From CAZZNQ01 sp964655775 (lineage in GTDB: Bacteria; Planctomycetota; Brocadiia; SM23-32), in the NCBI GenBank assembly GCA_964655775.1, contig CAZZNQ010000010.1:1-64000 (forward strand): a stretch of 64,000 bases of DNA, written 5' to 3'. The number at the start of each line of letters is the position of its first letter. The stretch's first letter is position 1. The position numbers and the translations under genes were made by a program. Below are positions 22,613-31,459 of the stretch, one piece after another. The notes beneath the pieces are model-generated. The model did no database searches. It was given only the letters and a program-made list of their open reading frames with translations, and was not told the DNA's origin.

Positions 22613-25276
22613 TCAGTGCAACCTTGCCCCGCTTGTGTCAGGCAGATGCCACGTCTCCTCCAGGCAGGACTCGATGATTCGCGCCACCTCGTGAACATTC
22701 GGAGGCAGGATCACCTCGTGGTGATAGCCGGGCACGCGATGCACGGAGAAGCCTCCGTGCGCCAGTCTGCGCCACCCGAGGCGGGGGTCGCGGAGCGCCA
22801 GAATCAGCATCTCCTCGGATAGGAATTGCACCACGCGTCCGGGGAACGGACGGGGTCGGTACCGCCGGGCCGCTCGCCTGTGTGCGCGGATCAGGGCCCG
22901 CACTCGGCCCTGCAATCGGTTGCGGTGTTGTACCACATCCCTATCGACCTTGCCGAGGAGACGGCGCACCCGGTGCCGGAACCAGCTACCCAGTGCCTTT
23001 ACCGCACCGGCACAGAGGGCGGCCTTCGCCCGCCATGCGCCCTGACGGGCGCGCCCCAGATGACGGTTCAGTCCGGCCGCCATGCCCCAGTAGGCGGCGA
23101 CGGCTGGAGGCCTGGTCGGCGTATCCACGAGGAAGACCGGGCCGACCGCCTCCCCCGCCTCTGTCAGTCGGCGTGCCATCTCGTAGGCCACGGCACCGCC
23201 GGCAGATAGGCCACCAATGCAGTAGGGCCCTCTCGGCCGAATCTTCCGCACCTCGACGATGAAGCGCTCGGCCAGCGATTGCACCTCCAGCGCGTCGGCA
23301 CCTTCACCGACCAGCGCGAGCGCGTTCAGGGCGTAGACGGGTTGCTGGGTGCCCAGTTCACGCGCGAGTTCGGAGAAGAACCAGCCGAAAGCCGGGCTGA
23401 CCATGAAGAGCGGCGGGCTAGTTCCCAGCGGCTGTACGGGCACCACCACCGGCACCCTTCCGGGAGCACCCCGCCCCTCCACCACCTCCGCCAGTCCGTG
23501 CACCGTCGGGTCGGCGTAGAAGGTGTCCACGCCGCAACGAACGCCGGTGGTAGCCTCGATGCGTGCCAGAACGCTGGCCGCACGGAGTGAGTCGCCGCCG
23601 ACGTCGAAGAAGCTGTCCCGGAGGCCGAATCCCCGGCTGCCCAAAACCTCCTCAAACAGGCTCTGCACGATCCGCTGCGCCGTTGTGGTCGCCTCGCGCG
23701 CATCTCCCACTGCCGGTTCGCGCATCGAATCTGGGGCGGGCAGCGCGTCGTAGTCGATCTTCGCGTTCGGCGTCAGTGGAAGGCGCGGCATGACGACAAA
23801 CGCAGACGGCACCATGTATCCTGGCAGGCGCTCGGCCAGCCGCCTGCGCAGTTCCTTCTCCGTGAGGCACACGCAGTCGCGGAACACCACATAGGCGACA
23901 AGCTGATGCGAGCCGTCGCCCGCCGCGCGGTGCACGACGACGGCGTCCCGGATGCCGACCGTCTGGCGGATCGCTCGCTGCACGCCGTCAAGCTCCACGC
24001 GGTGACCTCTGACCTTCACCTGGTTGTCCACGCGGCCAAGATGCTCCAGGCAGCCATCGTCGCCCAGACGGCCCCGGTCGCCGGTGAGATACATCCTGCC
24101 TTCGCCGTCCGGCGCAGCACCGAAAACGGCGTCAGTCAGGTCCGGACGCCGCCAGTAGCCGGGCGAGAGATAGCGGCTGACCACTGCGATCTGGCCCACC
24201 TTTCCCGTTGGCAGCGGTGATCCATTTTCGTCCAGTACAAGCACTTCCGCACCTTCGACCGGGTATCCGAGTGGGACAACGTCCCCTGTGAACGACGTCT
24301 GGGCGTCCAGGAGGAACTGCCGCGCCGTATCGGCCTCGGTCATGCCGAGCACGTGCAGGAGCGTGGTGCGGGGGAACAGCCGTCGCCACCTGGCAACGTC
24401 GGTCGCATAGAGGGGTTCCCCGCCGCCGTAGAACCGCGTGAGCGAGGGAAGGTCCGGCGAACCGGCCAGCGAGTGCAGCAGATGCCGAAAGGCGGAGGAC
24501 GGTGCGTGGAAGACGGTCCCCCCCTCGTCCCACAGAAACTGGCCCATTCGATCCAGTTCGGAGAGCTGCATCGGCAGGAACGTCGCACCCGTCAGAAGCG
24601 TGCCCAAGGCCGGCCGGATGAAGCCCCAGAAAGCGTGGGACGAGGGGCACGCCACCCGGTCGGCTGGGGTCAGGTTCAGGCTTCGGGCGTAAAGGGCGGC
24701 GGCGTGCAGCATGTTGCGATGGTTCTGCGTAACGCCTTTCGGGCGCCCGGTGGAACCGGAGGTGTACACGATACAACCCAGGTCGTCGGCCGTGATCGCC
24801 ACTCCCGGATTCTCGCACGGTGCATCTCCAGCCACGTCGCCGAGGTCAAGAAACGGCAGACCGGAGTCGGTAACCTCGCAGCGTGGCGGGCCGTTCCCGA
24901 CGACCAGCGCCGGCTGGACGTCCTCCAGGATCGCGCGCCGCCGCTCCTCGGGATAGGCGACGTCGACCGGCACGTAGATCATCGTGGACTTCAGCACGCC
25001 CATCATCGCTGCGAACAGACCAAGCCGTTTGTCCATCAACACCGCTACCGGCCGCCCGGGCTGTTCGCAGCGATCGATGATCGCGCGGGCAATCCCGTTG
25101 GCCCATTGGTTCAGCTTGGCGTAGGAAAGCGTCTCGCCGCCCAGGCGCACCGCCGGCCGCTCGCCCATCGTCGTCGCCCGCTCCTCGAAGACGGCGGGCA
25201 CGGACATCTCTACCAGCGCGCCGACCTCAACTTGGAGCAACGGCACACCGCCCTCTTCGCAATAGCTGGCAGACAT
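22613..25276 (-). CDS. Single-module NRPS-like enzyme: adenylation, carrier, thioesterase (A-T-TE)
   Basis: An 887-residue enzyme that would adenylate a carboxylic acid, load it on its own carrier domain and release it. The A domain has A3 YTSGSTGRPKG (about 175-185), A5 reading LGMTEADT instead of the usual YGPTE, A7/A8 YLTGDRGRLG and GRVDNQVKVRGHRVE (about 400-430), and A10 NAKIDY with the catalytic Lys (about 520). The carrier has FFDVGGDSLRA (Ser about 576). The TE has GGLSAGG (Ser about 693) and a candidate His in GYHHEV. At the site of the amino-binding Asp235 (GrsA numbering) the sequence reads HAFWGF, with no Asp, so a non-amino acid substrate is likely. Start ATG 25276 follows GAGG and fits the promoter; an upstream TTG is rejected. 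Confidence 0.88.
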   Translation of the reverse strand: MSASYCEEGGVPLLQVEVGALVEMSVPAVFEERATTMGERPAVRLGGETLSYAKLNQWANGIARAIIDRCEQPGRPVAVLMDKRLGLFAAMMGVLKSTMIYVPVDVAYPEERRRAILEDVQPALVVGNGPPRCEVTDSGLPFLDLGDVAGDAPCENPGVAITADDLGCIVYTSGSTGRPKGVTQNHRNMLHAAALYARSLNLTPADRVACPSSHAFWGFIRPALGTLLTGATFLPMQLSELDRMGQFLWDEGGTVFHAPSSAFRHLLHSLAGSPDLPSLTRFYGGGEPLYATDVARWRRLFPRTTLLHVLGMTEADTARQFLLDAQTSFTGDVVPLGYPVEGAEVLVLDENGSPLPTGKVGQIAVVSRYLSPGYWRRPDLTDAVFGAAPDGEGRMYLTGDRGRLGDDGCLEHLGRVDNQVKVRGHRVELDGVQRAIRQTVGIRDAVVVHRAAGDGSHQLVAYVVFRDCVCLTEKELRRRLAERLPGYMVPSAFVVMPRLPLTPNAKIDYDALPAPDSMREPAVGDAREATTTAQRIVQSLFEEVLGSRGFGLRDSFFDVGGDSLRAASVLARIEATTGVRCGVDTFYADPTVHGLAEVVEGRGAPGRVPVVVPVQPLGTSPPLFMVSPAFGWFFSELARELGTQQPVYALNALALVGEGADALEVQSLAERFIVEVRKIRPRGPYCIGGLSAGGAVAYEMARRLTEAGEAVGPVFLVDTPTRPPAVAAYWGMAAGLNRHLGRARQGAWRAKAALCAGAVKALGSWFRHRVRRLLGKVDRDVVQHRNRLQGRVRALIRAHRRAARRYRPRPFPGRVVQFLSEEMLILALRDPRLGWRRLAHGGFSVHRVPGYHHEVILPPNVHEVARIIESCLEETWHLPDTSGARLH

Positions 25277-25323
25277 GGGCACCTCGCGTGGCTCGGAACA
25301 GCATTCCGGGCAGAACGGCGCGT

Positions 25324-25352
25324 AGTATGGCGGCCGCAAGCCGGTCCGTCAA
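25324..25352 (-). promoter_or_regulatory. Promoter of the A-T-TE gene
   Basis: Minus strand TTGACG (25352-25347), 17-base spacer, CATACT (25329-25324), about 40 bases before the ATG. Confidence 0.5.
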
Positions 25353-25369
25353 CTCAACGCGCTATCTGA

Positions 25370-25398
25370 TTGATGAGCGAGCCGCTAGCGGTTACATT
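25370..25398 (+). promoter_or_regulatory. Promoter of the DNA methyltransferase gene
   Basis: TTGATG (25370-25375), 17-base spacer, TACATT (25393-25398), back to back with the A-T-TE promoter. Confidence 0.5.
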
Positions 25399-25433
25399 GC
25401 CGATTCAGCCCGGGACTTGCAGGAATGGAATTC

Positions 25434-26255
25434 ATGCCGCACCACCGCATAATCTTCGGCGACAGCCGGTCCATGCCGGAACTGGTCGATCACTCCGTGC
25501 ACCTCGTGGTGACCTCTCCCCCGTACTGGTGCATCAAGGACTACCGGCACGAGGCCCAGATCGGCCGCGATCAGGGCTACCCGGAATACCTTTCCGACCT
25601 CGCGCAAGCGCTGAGTGAATGCCACCGCGTGCTGCATCCGGGCTGTCGGGCCGCTCTGAACATCGGCGACCAATACCTACGGGCGTCCGAGCACAGTCGC
25701 TACCGCGTGCAGCCGATACCGGCGGACGTGATCCGCGCCGCGCGGGACATCGGATTCGATTTCATGGGCAACATCATCTGGCAGAAGATATCCACGACCC
25801 GCACGACGGGCGGCGGGGTCTGGATGGGCTCCACCTACTACCCGCGCGACGGCCACGTGACCTACGAGCATGAATACATCGTGCTGCTGCGCAAAAAGGG
25901 CAAATGGCCGCGTCCTTCGGCCGCAGCAAAGGCACGCAGCCGCCTGACCAAACGCCAGAGGAGCGAATGGTTCCGGGGCGTCTGGCGCATACCGCCCGTT
26001 CGACAGCAGGGGCATGCGGCCATGTTCCCACCGGAGGTGCCGCGCCGGCTGATCAAGATGTACAGCTTCCACGGGGAGACGGTCCTCGACCCGTTCATGG
26101 GCAGCGGGACCACCGCGCTCGCGGCGCAGCAGGAAGGGAGGGACTCGGTGGGGTACGAGATCAATCCGGAGTTTCGCGCGATGATCGAGGAGAAGCTGGC
26201 CGCCGAGACGGCGCGGGCGGAACTGAGCTTCGAGACGCGTGGCGGAACCGGCTGA
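25434..26255 (+). CDS. Orphan DNA methyltransferase, beta class (N4-cytosine or N6-adenine)
   Basis: A 273-residue DNA amino-methyltransferase. Motif order is catalytic TSPPYW first (about residue 27) and SAM-binding DPFMGSGTTALAA last (about 216-228), which defines the beta class. The SPPY form is commonest in N4-cytosine enzymes but occurs in N6-adenine enzymes too. Between them, a basic stretch (WPRPSAAAKARSRLTKRQR) is part of the target-recognition region. Start ATG 25434 is chosen because AGGA lies nine bases before it, while it touches the ATG at 25425. No restriction gene is adjacent, so a regulatory or protective orphan methylase is likely. Confidence 0.88.
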   Translation: MPHHRIIFGDSRSMPELVDHSVHLVVTSPPYWCIKDYRHEAQIGRDQGYPEYLSDLAQALSECHRVLHPGCRAALNIGDQYLRASEHSRYRVQPIPADVIRAARDIGFDFMGNIIWQKISTTRTTGGGVWMGSTYYPRDGHVTYEHEYIVLLRKKGKWPRPSAAAKARSRLTKRQRSEWFRGVWRIPPVRQQGHAAMFPPEVPRRLIKMYSFHGETVLDPFMGSGTTALAAQQEGRDSVGYEINPEFRAMIEEKLAAETARAELSFETRGGTG

Positions 26256-26273
26256 ATCTGCCCGGCGGCAGGC

Positions 26274-27494
26274 TCAACCCACTTCCAGGGTGACCACACA
26301 GACATCGTCCGGACGACGGCTGCTGGCCATGAATGCGCCGGTCTCCGTAACGATCTTGTGGATGAGATCGCGCGGCACCAAGTGGGCGTTCTCCGCAATG
26401 AGGCCCTGCAGGCGTTTCAGGCCGAACATCTCGCCCTCGCGGTTCGTCACCTCGTAAATGCCGTCGGTGAAGGCCAACAGAATGTCGCCCACCGTCAGGT
26501 CGAACTCGAGCGTAGGGTACTCCGGATCGGGGATGAAGCCCACTGCGGGTCCCAGATCGTCGAGCGTCATGATGGGACGCGCGGACATCTCGCTCTTGCT
26601 CACCAGCAGCGGGCAGGGATGGCCGGCGTTGGCGATGCTGACGTGTCGCCGAGGGCCGTCCACCACCATGACGACGCCGGTCGCGTATATCTGGGGCGTC
26701 ATCGGGCCAAGGATGCTGCGGAACCGCGAATTGAAGTCCTGCATTACCTGGCTGGGGGTCTTGTTCTCGAAATCGATGTAGTCGATCACGGCATTGACAA
26801 TGCTGCTGACCAGTGCCGCACGGATGCCGTGTCCGCTGACGTCGGCGATGAAGACGGCCGCGAGCCCCTCCTCCAGGTCGATAATCTGGAACACGTCTCC
26901 GCCGACGGCCTCGGCGGGACGATAGGCATGCGCGAAGCTGATGTTCTCCAAGCGGGGGTACTGCTGCGGCAGCAGGGCCTCCTGCAGTCGGTGGGCCATG
27001 TCGCGACCCATCTCCAACTCACGGTTCCGGGCCATCAGTTCCCGGTTCTGCTCCGCCACCTTGTCCACCAGGGTCTTCATCCGGGCCAGCGTCTTGACGC
27101 GCGTGATCAGTTCCGCCCGATGGAACGGCCGACAGATAAAGCCGTCGGCCCCGATAGCGAGGGCCTGTTCCTCCTGGTCCTCCGTGCGGCCACCGACGAT
27201 GACGATAAGCGGGATCGTCTCCGTGTGCGGATCTTGTCGAAGCTCGCCCGCAAGCGCCTTGACCTGCTCCCCCATTGCCTCCGCGTCCAGCAACACCATG
27301 TCCGGCTCGTCAGTCTTGACACGCTTGACGGCGCCGGCAACGTCGTCTGTGGAGTCGGGATCAAGCCCGATACTCTCAAGCTGACGGCGCAGTTCGTCCA
27401 ATCCCTCGGGACGTTCGCTCACCACCAGGATGGTGTTCCGGCGCTCTTCGGCGTCATCGGTCCCGGGCATGCGTGCCTCTTCGGTTGGCGTCAT
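26274..27494 (-). CDS. Response-regulator-like receiver fused to SpoIIE-type PP2C phosphatase
   Basis: Cytosolic signalling phosphatase of 406 residues. A receiver domain (about 20-140) keeps the phospho-acceptor Asp in MVLLDAEAMG (about 67), but its first acidic pair is Ser-Glu (LVVSERP) and the usual Lys-Pro is Arg-Pro (CRPFHRAEL), so phosphorylation is doubtful. A coiled linker follows (LVDKVAEQNRELMARNRELE). The PP2C domain has VGGDVFQII, FIADVSGHG, AFTDGIYEV and RPDDVCVVTL, carrying the metal-binding Asp residues. Its probable substrate is a phosphorylated STAS protein such as that at 36512. Start ATG 27494 fits a GGAGAG site and the promoter; the longer frame crosses the -10. Confidence 0.88.
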   Translation of the reverse strand: MTPTEEARMPGTDDAEERRNTILVVSERPEGLDELRRQLESIGLDPDSTDDVAGAVKRVKTDEPDMVLLDAEAMGEQVKALAGELRQDPHTETIPLIVIVGGRTEDQEEQALAIGADGFICRPFHRAELITRVKTLARMKTLVDKVAEQNRELMARNRELEMGRDMAHRLQEALLPQQYPRLENISFAHAYRPAEAVGGDVFQIIDLEEGLAAVFIADVSGHGIRAALVSSIVNAVIDYIDFENKTPSQVMQDFNSRFRSILGPMTPQIYATGVVMVVDGPRRHVSIANAGHPCPLLVSKSEMSARPIMTLDDLGPAVGFIPDPEYPTLEFDLTVGDILLAFTDGIYEVTNREGEMFGLKRLQGLIAENAHLVPRDLIHKIVTETGAFMASSRRPDDVCVVTLEVG

Positions 27495-27525
27495 TTGCGG
27501 TGGTGTCTCTCCGGCGCGCTCATAT

Positions 27526-27553
27526 GGTATACTCTCCCCGCCGCCTAAGGCAA
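27526..27553 (-). promoter_or_regulatory. Promoter of the receiver-PP2C gene
   Basis: Minus strand TTGCCT (27553-27548), 16-base spacer, TATACC (27531-27526). Confidence 0.5.
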
Positions 27554-27576
27554 CACTTTGCGGTTTACAAAGGCTC

Positions 27577-28389
27577 TCAAGGAAGGTAGTCTCGAGGGTC
27601 CACGGGACGTTCATCCATAAACATGCGGAAGGCCAGTTGTCCTTCGGTGGCCGCTCCGCTTGTGCCGGCCGTACCCAGGGGCTGCCCCTTGCGAACTTGG
27701 TCGCCCTTCTCTACCAGCACCTGACCTAGATGTGCGTACCAACTCGCGACATCGCCGGCATGGGAAACGGCGACCACGTTGCCCCAACCGGACTCGGGGG
27801 TCCGGCCCGCGCTGAGGCAGGCGATCACGGTCCCGTCGGCCACGGCGTAGACCTCTGTGCCCACGGCCACGGCGATGGTGATGCCCGGTTCGCTGAACCC
27901 GCGCACCGCGTCACCGAACTCCGTGAGGACGCGGCCGCCGGTCGGCCACCAGAAGCGCGACCAAGCCCTGCCTCTGTTCAGCACCCGCGGGGAGACCGGC
28001 ACCCTCTCCGCCGCCGAGCTCGCCGGCTCCATGGGAGGCGGCTGAGGTGGCACCACTCCGGCCGTTCTACGGATCAGCAGCGGGGTGCCCTCCGAGATGT
28101 CCTCGGGGTCGTCGATGTGGTTGGTTTCCCTTATCTCCACCCAGGACACCCCAAACCGCCTCCCGAGCGAGTAGAGGGTATCGCCCTTCCGCAGATGATA
28201 GACGAAGTAGCTCGGGGTCGACGCAGTGAGCGGAGGTCGGGGTTGGACGGGCGGCGGCAAAGGGGGAACCGTACCGGCGCAGCCGCCGGCTGCCACAAGC
28301 ATACATACGCCCGCGGCAGCCACCCGAAGCGCCGATGCCGTCGGGAGGCACGCAACTGCTCTTAGTGCAAGTGTCTTTCGTGGGTTCAC
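27577..28389 (-). CDS. LysM / degenerate LytM (M23-like) lipoprotein
   Basis: A 270-residue envelope lipoprotein of NlpD type. Signal peptide ends in lipobox VAAGGC (Cys about 37). A proline-rich linker precedes a LysM domain (FVYHLRKGDTLYSLGRRFGVSW, about 62-83) that binds peptidoglycan. The C-terminal M23 fold (about 145-270) is recognisable by TEVYAVADGTVI, ASWYAHLGQVLVEKGDQVRKGQ and the IGTxGxSG-like LGTAGTSG. The zinc ligands are missing: HxxxD is replaced by EPGITIAV and the HLHFE motif by QLAFRMF. It is therefore predicted to regulate a wall amidase, as NlpD and EnvC do, and not to cut. The start GTG is uncertain. Confidence 0.82.
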   Translation of the reverse strand: MNPRKTLALRAVACLPTASALRVAAAGVCMLVAAGGCAGTVPPLPPPVQPRPPLTASTPSYFVYHLRKGDTLYSLGRRFGVSWVEIRETNHIDDPEDISEGTPLLIRRTAGVVPPQPPPMEPASSAAERVPVSPRVLNRGRAWSRFWWPTGGRVLTEFGDAVRGFSEPGITIAVAVGTEVYAVADGTVIACLSAGRTPESGWGNVVAVSHAGDVASWYAHLGQVLVEKGDQVRKGQPLGTAGTSGAATEGQLAFRMFMDERPVDPRDYLP

Positions 28390-28431
28390 AGTAGCGGACG
28401 CAGTAACGTTTGTGAACAGGGGTGGGTTGGG

Positions 28432-30447
28432 CTACGACTCGTCCATACCCAGTTCGCGGACCAGGCGCGCTATGCGGGCTTCCAGGCGGGAACTTATCTG
28501 TTCGGTCTGTGCCGCCCTCACCGAGGAGAGCACGGCTCGGGCCTGCTCGCGCTTGTCGTCGGCCAGCAATCTCTCCGCGGCGTCCACCGCCAGCTCCAGG
28601 AGGGGGATATGTTCCACGTTGCCGCCGTCGGTAAGCCACATTTTGAGCGCTGCGACAAGGCTGGAATCCTGCCCGGCGCTCAGCCAGCTGTCCACCATCT
28701 TGCGCCGGGCATCAATGCTGCCGCCCAAGTAATCGTCCAGTCGCCCGTAGACGCGGGCGGCTCCCGCAAGGTCTCCGTCGTCCTTCATGACATCGGCGAG
28801 ATCGCGGTGTGCGGCGGCCACCTCCTCCCGCATGTCCGGTTCGTCCGAATAGGTGTCGATGATCCGCTGCAGGACTTGCTCGGCCGGATTGTAGAGCGAT
28901 TCGCGGCGGAACGCATCGGCGATGACTTTCATCCGCTCGTAGTTGTCCGCCGCCAGGGCCAGCAGCGCGGCCACGGCCTTCTCGCGCACCCGCTCAGCCC
29001 GGTCGCCCAGGGCCAGCCGCAACGACGGCACGGCGGCCGGCTGCCCTAACTCGCCCAGCGCGCTGGCCGCTATCGCCCGCACCCTCGGGCTGGGATCCCG
29101 CTCCAGCTTCTGCGAGATGACGGGCACGGCCTGCGTGGCACCCAGCTTCCTGAGCCCCTCCACGGCAAACCAGCGCACGTCCTCGGCTTCGTCGGCCAGG
29201 GCCGCGATAAGCGCCGGAACCGATTCCGTCGTTCCGACCTTTCCAAGCGCGTTGGCTGCCGCCTCCCGCACCTCGTCGTACGGTGAGTTGACCGTCAAGT
29301 CCTGCAGTCTGACCACAGCCCCGGGTCCGGTGGTGGCCTCGACGGACTCAATGGCGGCGACCAGCGCCTGGGGATCTGTATCGGTAAGGGCCTTGCGGAT
29401 GAGGTCGTCGCGCCGGGCCCCTTGCGCCCGTACGGCAAAACGTATCACGTTGCGCCGAACCTGTGGCGACTCGTCCTCCAACGCAGCGCGCAGGATCTCA
29501 TACGTGTCGCGATCTTCCAGGCGCACGCCGGCCAATGCCTCCGCGTCCATCGACGAAAGGCGGAAAGACGCGAACTGCCTGACCGCCAGGTGTCTGCTGC
29601 TGAGCGCGTCCAGCAGCTTGCGGGGGGCTTCCGCATCCGGGGAACCAGCGAGCGCCATCAACTCCTCGTGCTGCTCCTGCAGGTCGCGGACCTCGCGCGA
29701 TCTTTCGGCAAGCAGCGACGACATGGCCCGCAGGTGCTCATCGAGTATCTCCTCGCGGGTCCGATGCTGGTTGGTTTCCCACCATTGTTCCCACTCCGCC
29801 CTGTTCAGAGGCAGCTGGCGGCCGGATATGGTCTTTAGGGCCTCCCACGCGGCGGCGCGAACGTCCTCGTCGCCGCTGTCCAGGCCCTCCAACAGCACGG
29901 GCGTCGCCTTGACAGACAGCCCCGCTCCCAGTGCGGCGAACATAAGCTGTTTCTGCTGCGACGTGGTCCCGGCCCGGCCGATCAGATCGATCATCGCCTG
30001 AACCTGGTCGGCGCGAGTGTAGCGTGCGAGTGCCTCCGCAGCAGCGGCGCGTACGTCGGGATAGGGGTCGCCTATAGCCTGCATCACGCCGTCAAAGAGA
30101 CGGGGATCGGCGTAGAATGCGGCCGCGCGGATTATGCTGATCTTCGCGGCTGGATCATCTGTGCCGTGCAAGATCTCCTGAAGCGCCTGCAGCGCGGCGG
30201 GATGGTCCATACTCAGCAGCGCCACGGCGGCCTGCTGTCGCACCGTCGGATCCGCCGAGGCAAGCCGGCTCTCCGCCTGGGCGAAACGCTCGCTGTTCTC
30301 GGGACTCGGTCCCTGCGGAACCGGCTCCACCGGCCTCTTCCACAGGTACCCGCATCCGGTGAACGTAAGGCACACTGCAAGGGCCAGGGCGGCGACGGTA
30401 ACGGGCCGCACCAACAACAGGCCTCTCGCGGAAAACCTACTGGGCAT
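28432..30447 (-). CDS. HEAT-repeat lipoprotein
   Basis: Exported 671-residue repeat protein. The signal peptide (VTVAALALAVCLTFTGC) has a lipobox with Cys at about residue 32. Most of the chain is short alpha-hairpin repeats of HEAT/PBS-lyase type, with recurring 'VRxxAAxALGxLG' units, for example DVRAAAAEALARY, EVREAAANALGKVG, DVRWFAVEGLRKLG and RVRAIAASALGELG. The last 170 residues look more like TPR helices (AEQVLQRIIDTYSDE, AAHRDLADVMKDDGDLAGAARVYGRLDDYL). It would be a surface or periplasmic scaffold; no catalytic motif is seen. It lies directly after the divergent DUF3108-like gene. Confidence 0.85.
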   Translation of the reverse strand: MPSRFSARGLLLVRPVTVAALALAVCLTFTGCGYLWKRPVEPVPQGPSPENSERFAQAESRLASADPTVRQQAAVALLSMDHPAALQALQEILHGTDDPAAKISIIRAAAFYADPRLFDGVMQAIGDPYPDVRAAAAEALARYTRADQVQAMIDLIGRAGTTSQQKQLMFAALGAGLSVKATPVLLEGLDSGDEDVRAAAWEALKTISGRQLPLNRAEWEQWWETNQHRTREEILDEHLRAMSSLLAERSREVRDLQEQHEELMALAGSPDAEAPRKLLDALSSRHLAVRQFASFRLSSMDAEALAGVRLEDRDTYEILRAALEDESPQVRRNVIRFAVRAQGARRDDLIRKALTDTDPQALVAAIESVEATTGPGAVVRLQDLTVNSPYDEVREAAANALGKVGTTESVPALIAALADEAEDVRWFAVEGLRKLGATQAVPVISQKLERDPSPRVRAIAASALGELGQPAAVPSLRLALGDRAERVREKAVAALLALAADNYERMKVIADAFRRESLYNPAEQVLQRIIDTYSDEPDMREEVAAAHRDLADVMKDDGDLAGAARVYGRLDDYLGGSIDARRKMVDSWLSAGQDSSLVAALKMWLTDGGNVEHIPLLELAVDAAERLLADDKREQARAVLSSVRAAQTEQISSRLEARIARLVRELGMDES

Positions 30448-30476
30448 CTGCCGGACCCCTTGAGTCTATTTCGCTC

Positions 30477-30504
30477 TTGAACCCGCCTCATGTTACAGTA
30501 TGAA
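30477..30504 (+). promoter_or_regulatory. Promoter of the DUF3108-like gene
   Basis: TTGAAC (30477-30482), 16-base spacer, TATGAA (30499-30504). The -10 covers an ATG at 30500, which argues against that start. Confidence 0.5.
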
Positions 30505-30592
30505 TAAGGGTCGGTCAATTCTCAAAGCCTTGGCTCCGATCGCAAGACGCCGACGGGCACCGAAGGCGGGAGCCGATTCAGAGGCAACAGCC

Positions 30593-31459
30593 ATGCGCCG
30601 GAAGAAAACCATAGTCGCGTTGTTGCTGCTGGCAGCGGCCGCCGCGGCGCTCTACCGCTCATACAGAGCTCAGTTCTGGAAGGAGGGCCCGCCGCCGGCC
30701 GCCGAGCCGGCGCAGCGATCGGATATGACATTGCCGTTCGACCTGCCGGAAGTGCTGGAGTACGAAATCGGCGTCAACGGCGTGCAGGCGGCAAGCCTGC
30801 GCCTGGCCTTCGAGGAAGCGGACGGCAAAGGCTCCGACTTGCTGCTTGTCATGTACGATCTGCAGCCGGCGGCCGGGGTCGAAACGTTGTGGAGCTACAG
30901 AGCGGAGGGACGGTCCTGGGTCCGGCAAGAGACGCTCGAACCGGTTCGTTCCGAGCGAATCTCCGTGAAAAAAGGCAGCACGAAAAGCAAAACCGTCACA
31001 GTGAATCGCGCTGCTGGAGAGATATCTGTGGTGAAGACCGCGGAGGACCGGGACGAGCCGAAGAAGCGGACGTATCCTTACAACGGCGAGCCGAACATGG
31101 CTTCATCTCTGCTGATGCTGCGCGCACTCCCGTTTAGGCCCGGCGAGAGCATATCGCTTACCGTGATGGACGGCGAGGATCGCTACAGCGTTACGGCGAC
31201 GCCGAAAGCACCGGAACCGTTTGAGTCCCCGGCGGGAATGTTCAGCGCCATCGAGGTGGCGCTGCACATGCGGGAGATCGAAGAAGGCGAGGAGGAGGAG
31301 CCCTACCGCCGCGTGCGCCTGTGGCTTTCAGAGGAGGGCCGTGTGCCGCTGAAGTTACAGGCCGACATCATGTTCGGCAGCCTGTACGCGGAACTCACAG
31401 GCCGCAATGTCGACGCGACTGCCGTCAACCGCGCCGAGCCGAGCGAACCAGACCAGTAA
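30593..31459 (+). CDS. Membrane-anchored DUF3108-like protein
   Basis: A 288-residue exported protein with one N-terminal anchor (MRRKKTIVALLLLAAAAAAL). The mature part starts 'PEVLEYEIGVNGVQAASLRLAFEE', then VMYDLQPAAGVETLWSYRAEGRSWVR, a beta-rich pattern resembling DUF3108 proteins, which carry a lipocalin-like fold in the periplasm. The C-terminal half has 'YRRVRLWLSEEGRVPLKLQADIMFGSLYAELT', the strand pattern that closes such folds. Start ATG 30593 is supported by GAGG upstream and by the promoter position. The 3' end overlaps the convergent HEAT gene by 35 bases, so antisense overlap of transcripts is certain. Function is unknown. Confidence 0.75.
   Translation: MRRKKTIVALLLLAAAAAALYRSYRAQFWKEGPPPAAEPAQRSDMTLPFDLPEVLEYEIGVNGVQAASLRLAFEEADGKGSDLLLVMYDLQPAAGVETLWSYRAEGRSWVRQETLEPVRSERISVKKGSTKSKTVTVNRAAGEISVVKTAEDRDEPKKRTYPYNGEPNMASSLLMLRALPFRPGESISLTVMDGEDRYSVTATPKAPEPFESPAGMFSAIEVALHMREIEEGEEEEPYRRVRLWLSEEGRVPLKLQADIMFGSLYAELTGRNVDATAVNRAEPSEPDQ

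Noticed and set aside
26358..27548. Long open frame opposite the receiver-PP2C gene
   Set aside because: It mirrors a gene with full phosphatase motifs; the antisense translation is His/Asp/Arg-rich and lacks any family pattern.
30500..30592. Longer N-terminus for the DUF3108-like protein
   Set aside because: The ATG lies in the -10 hexamer and there is no ribosome site; the anchor helix begins at ATG 30593.
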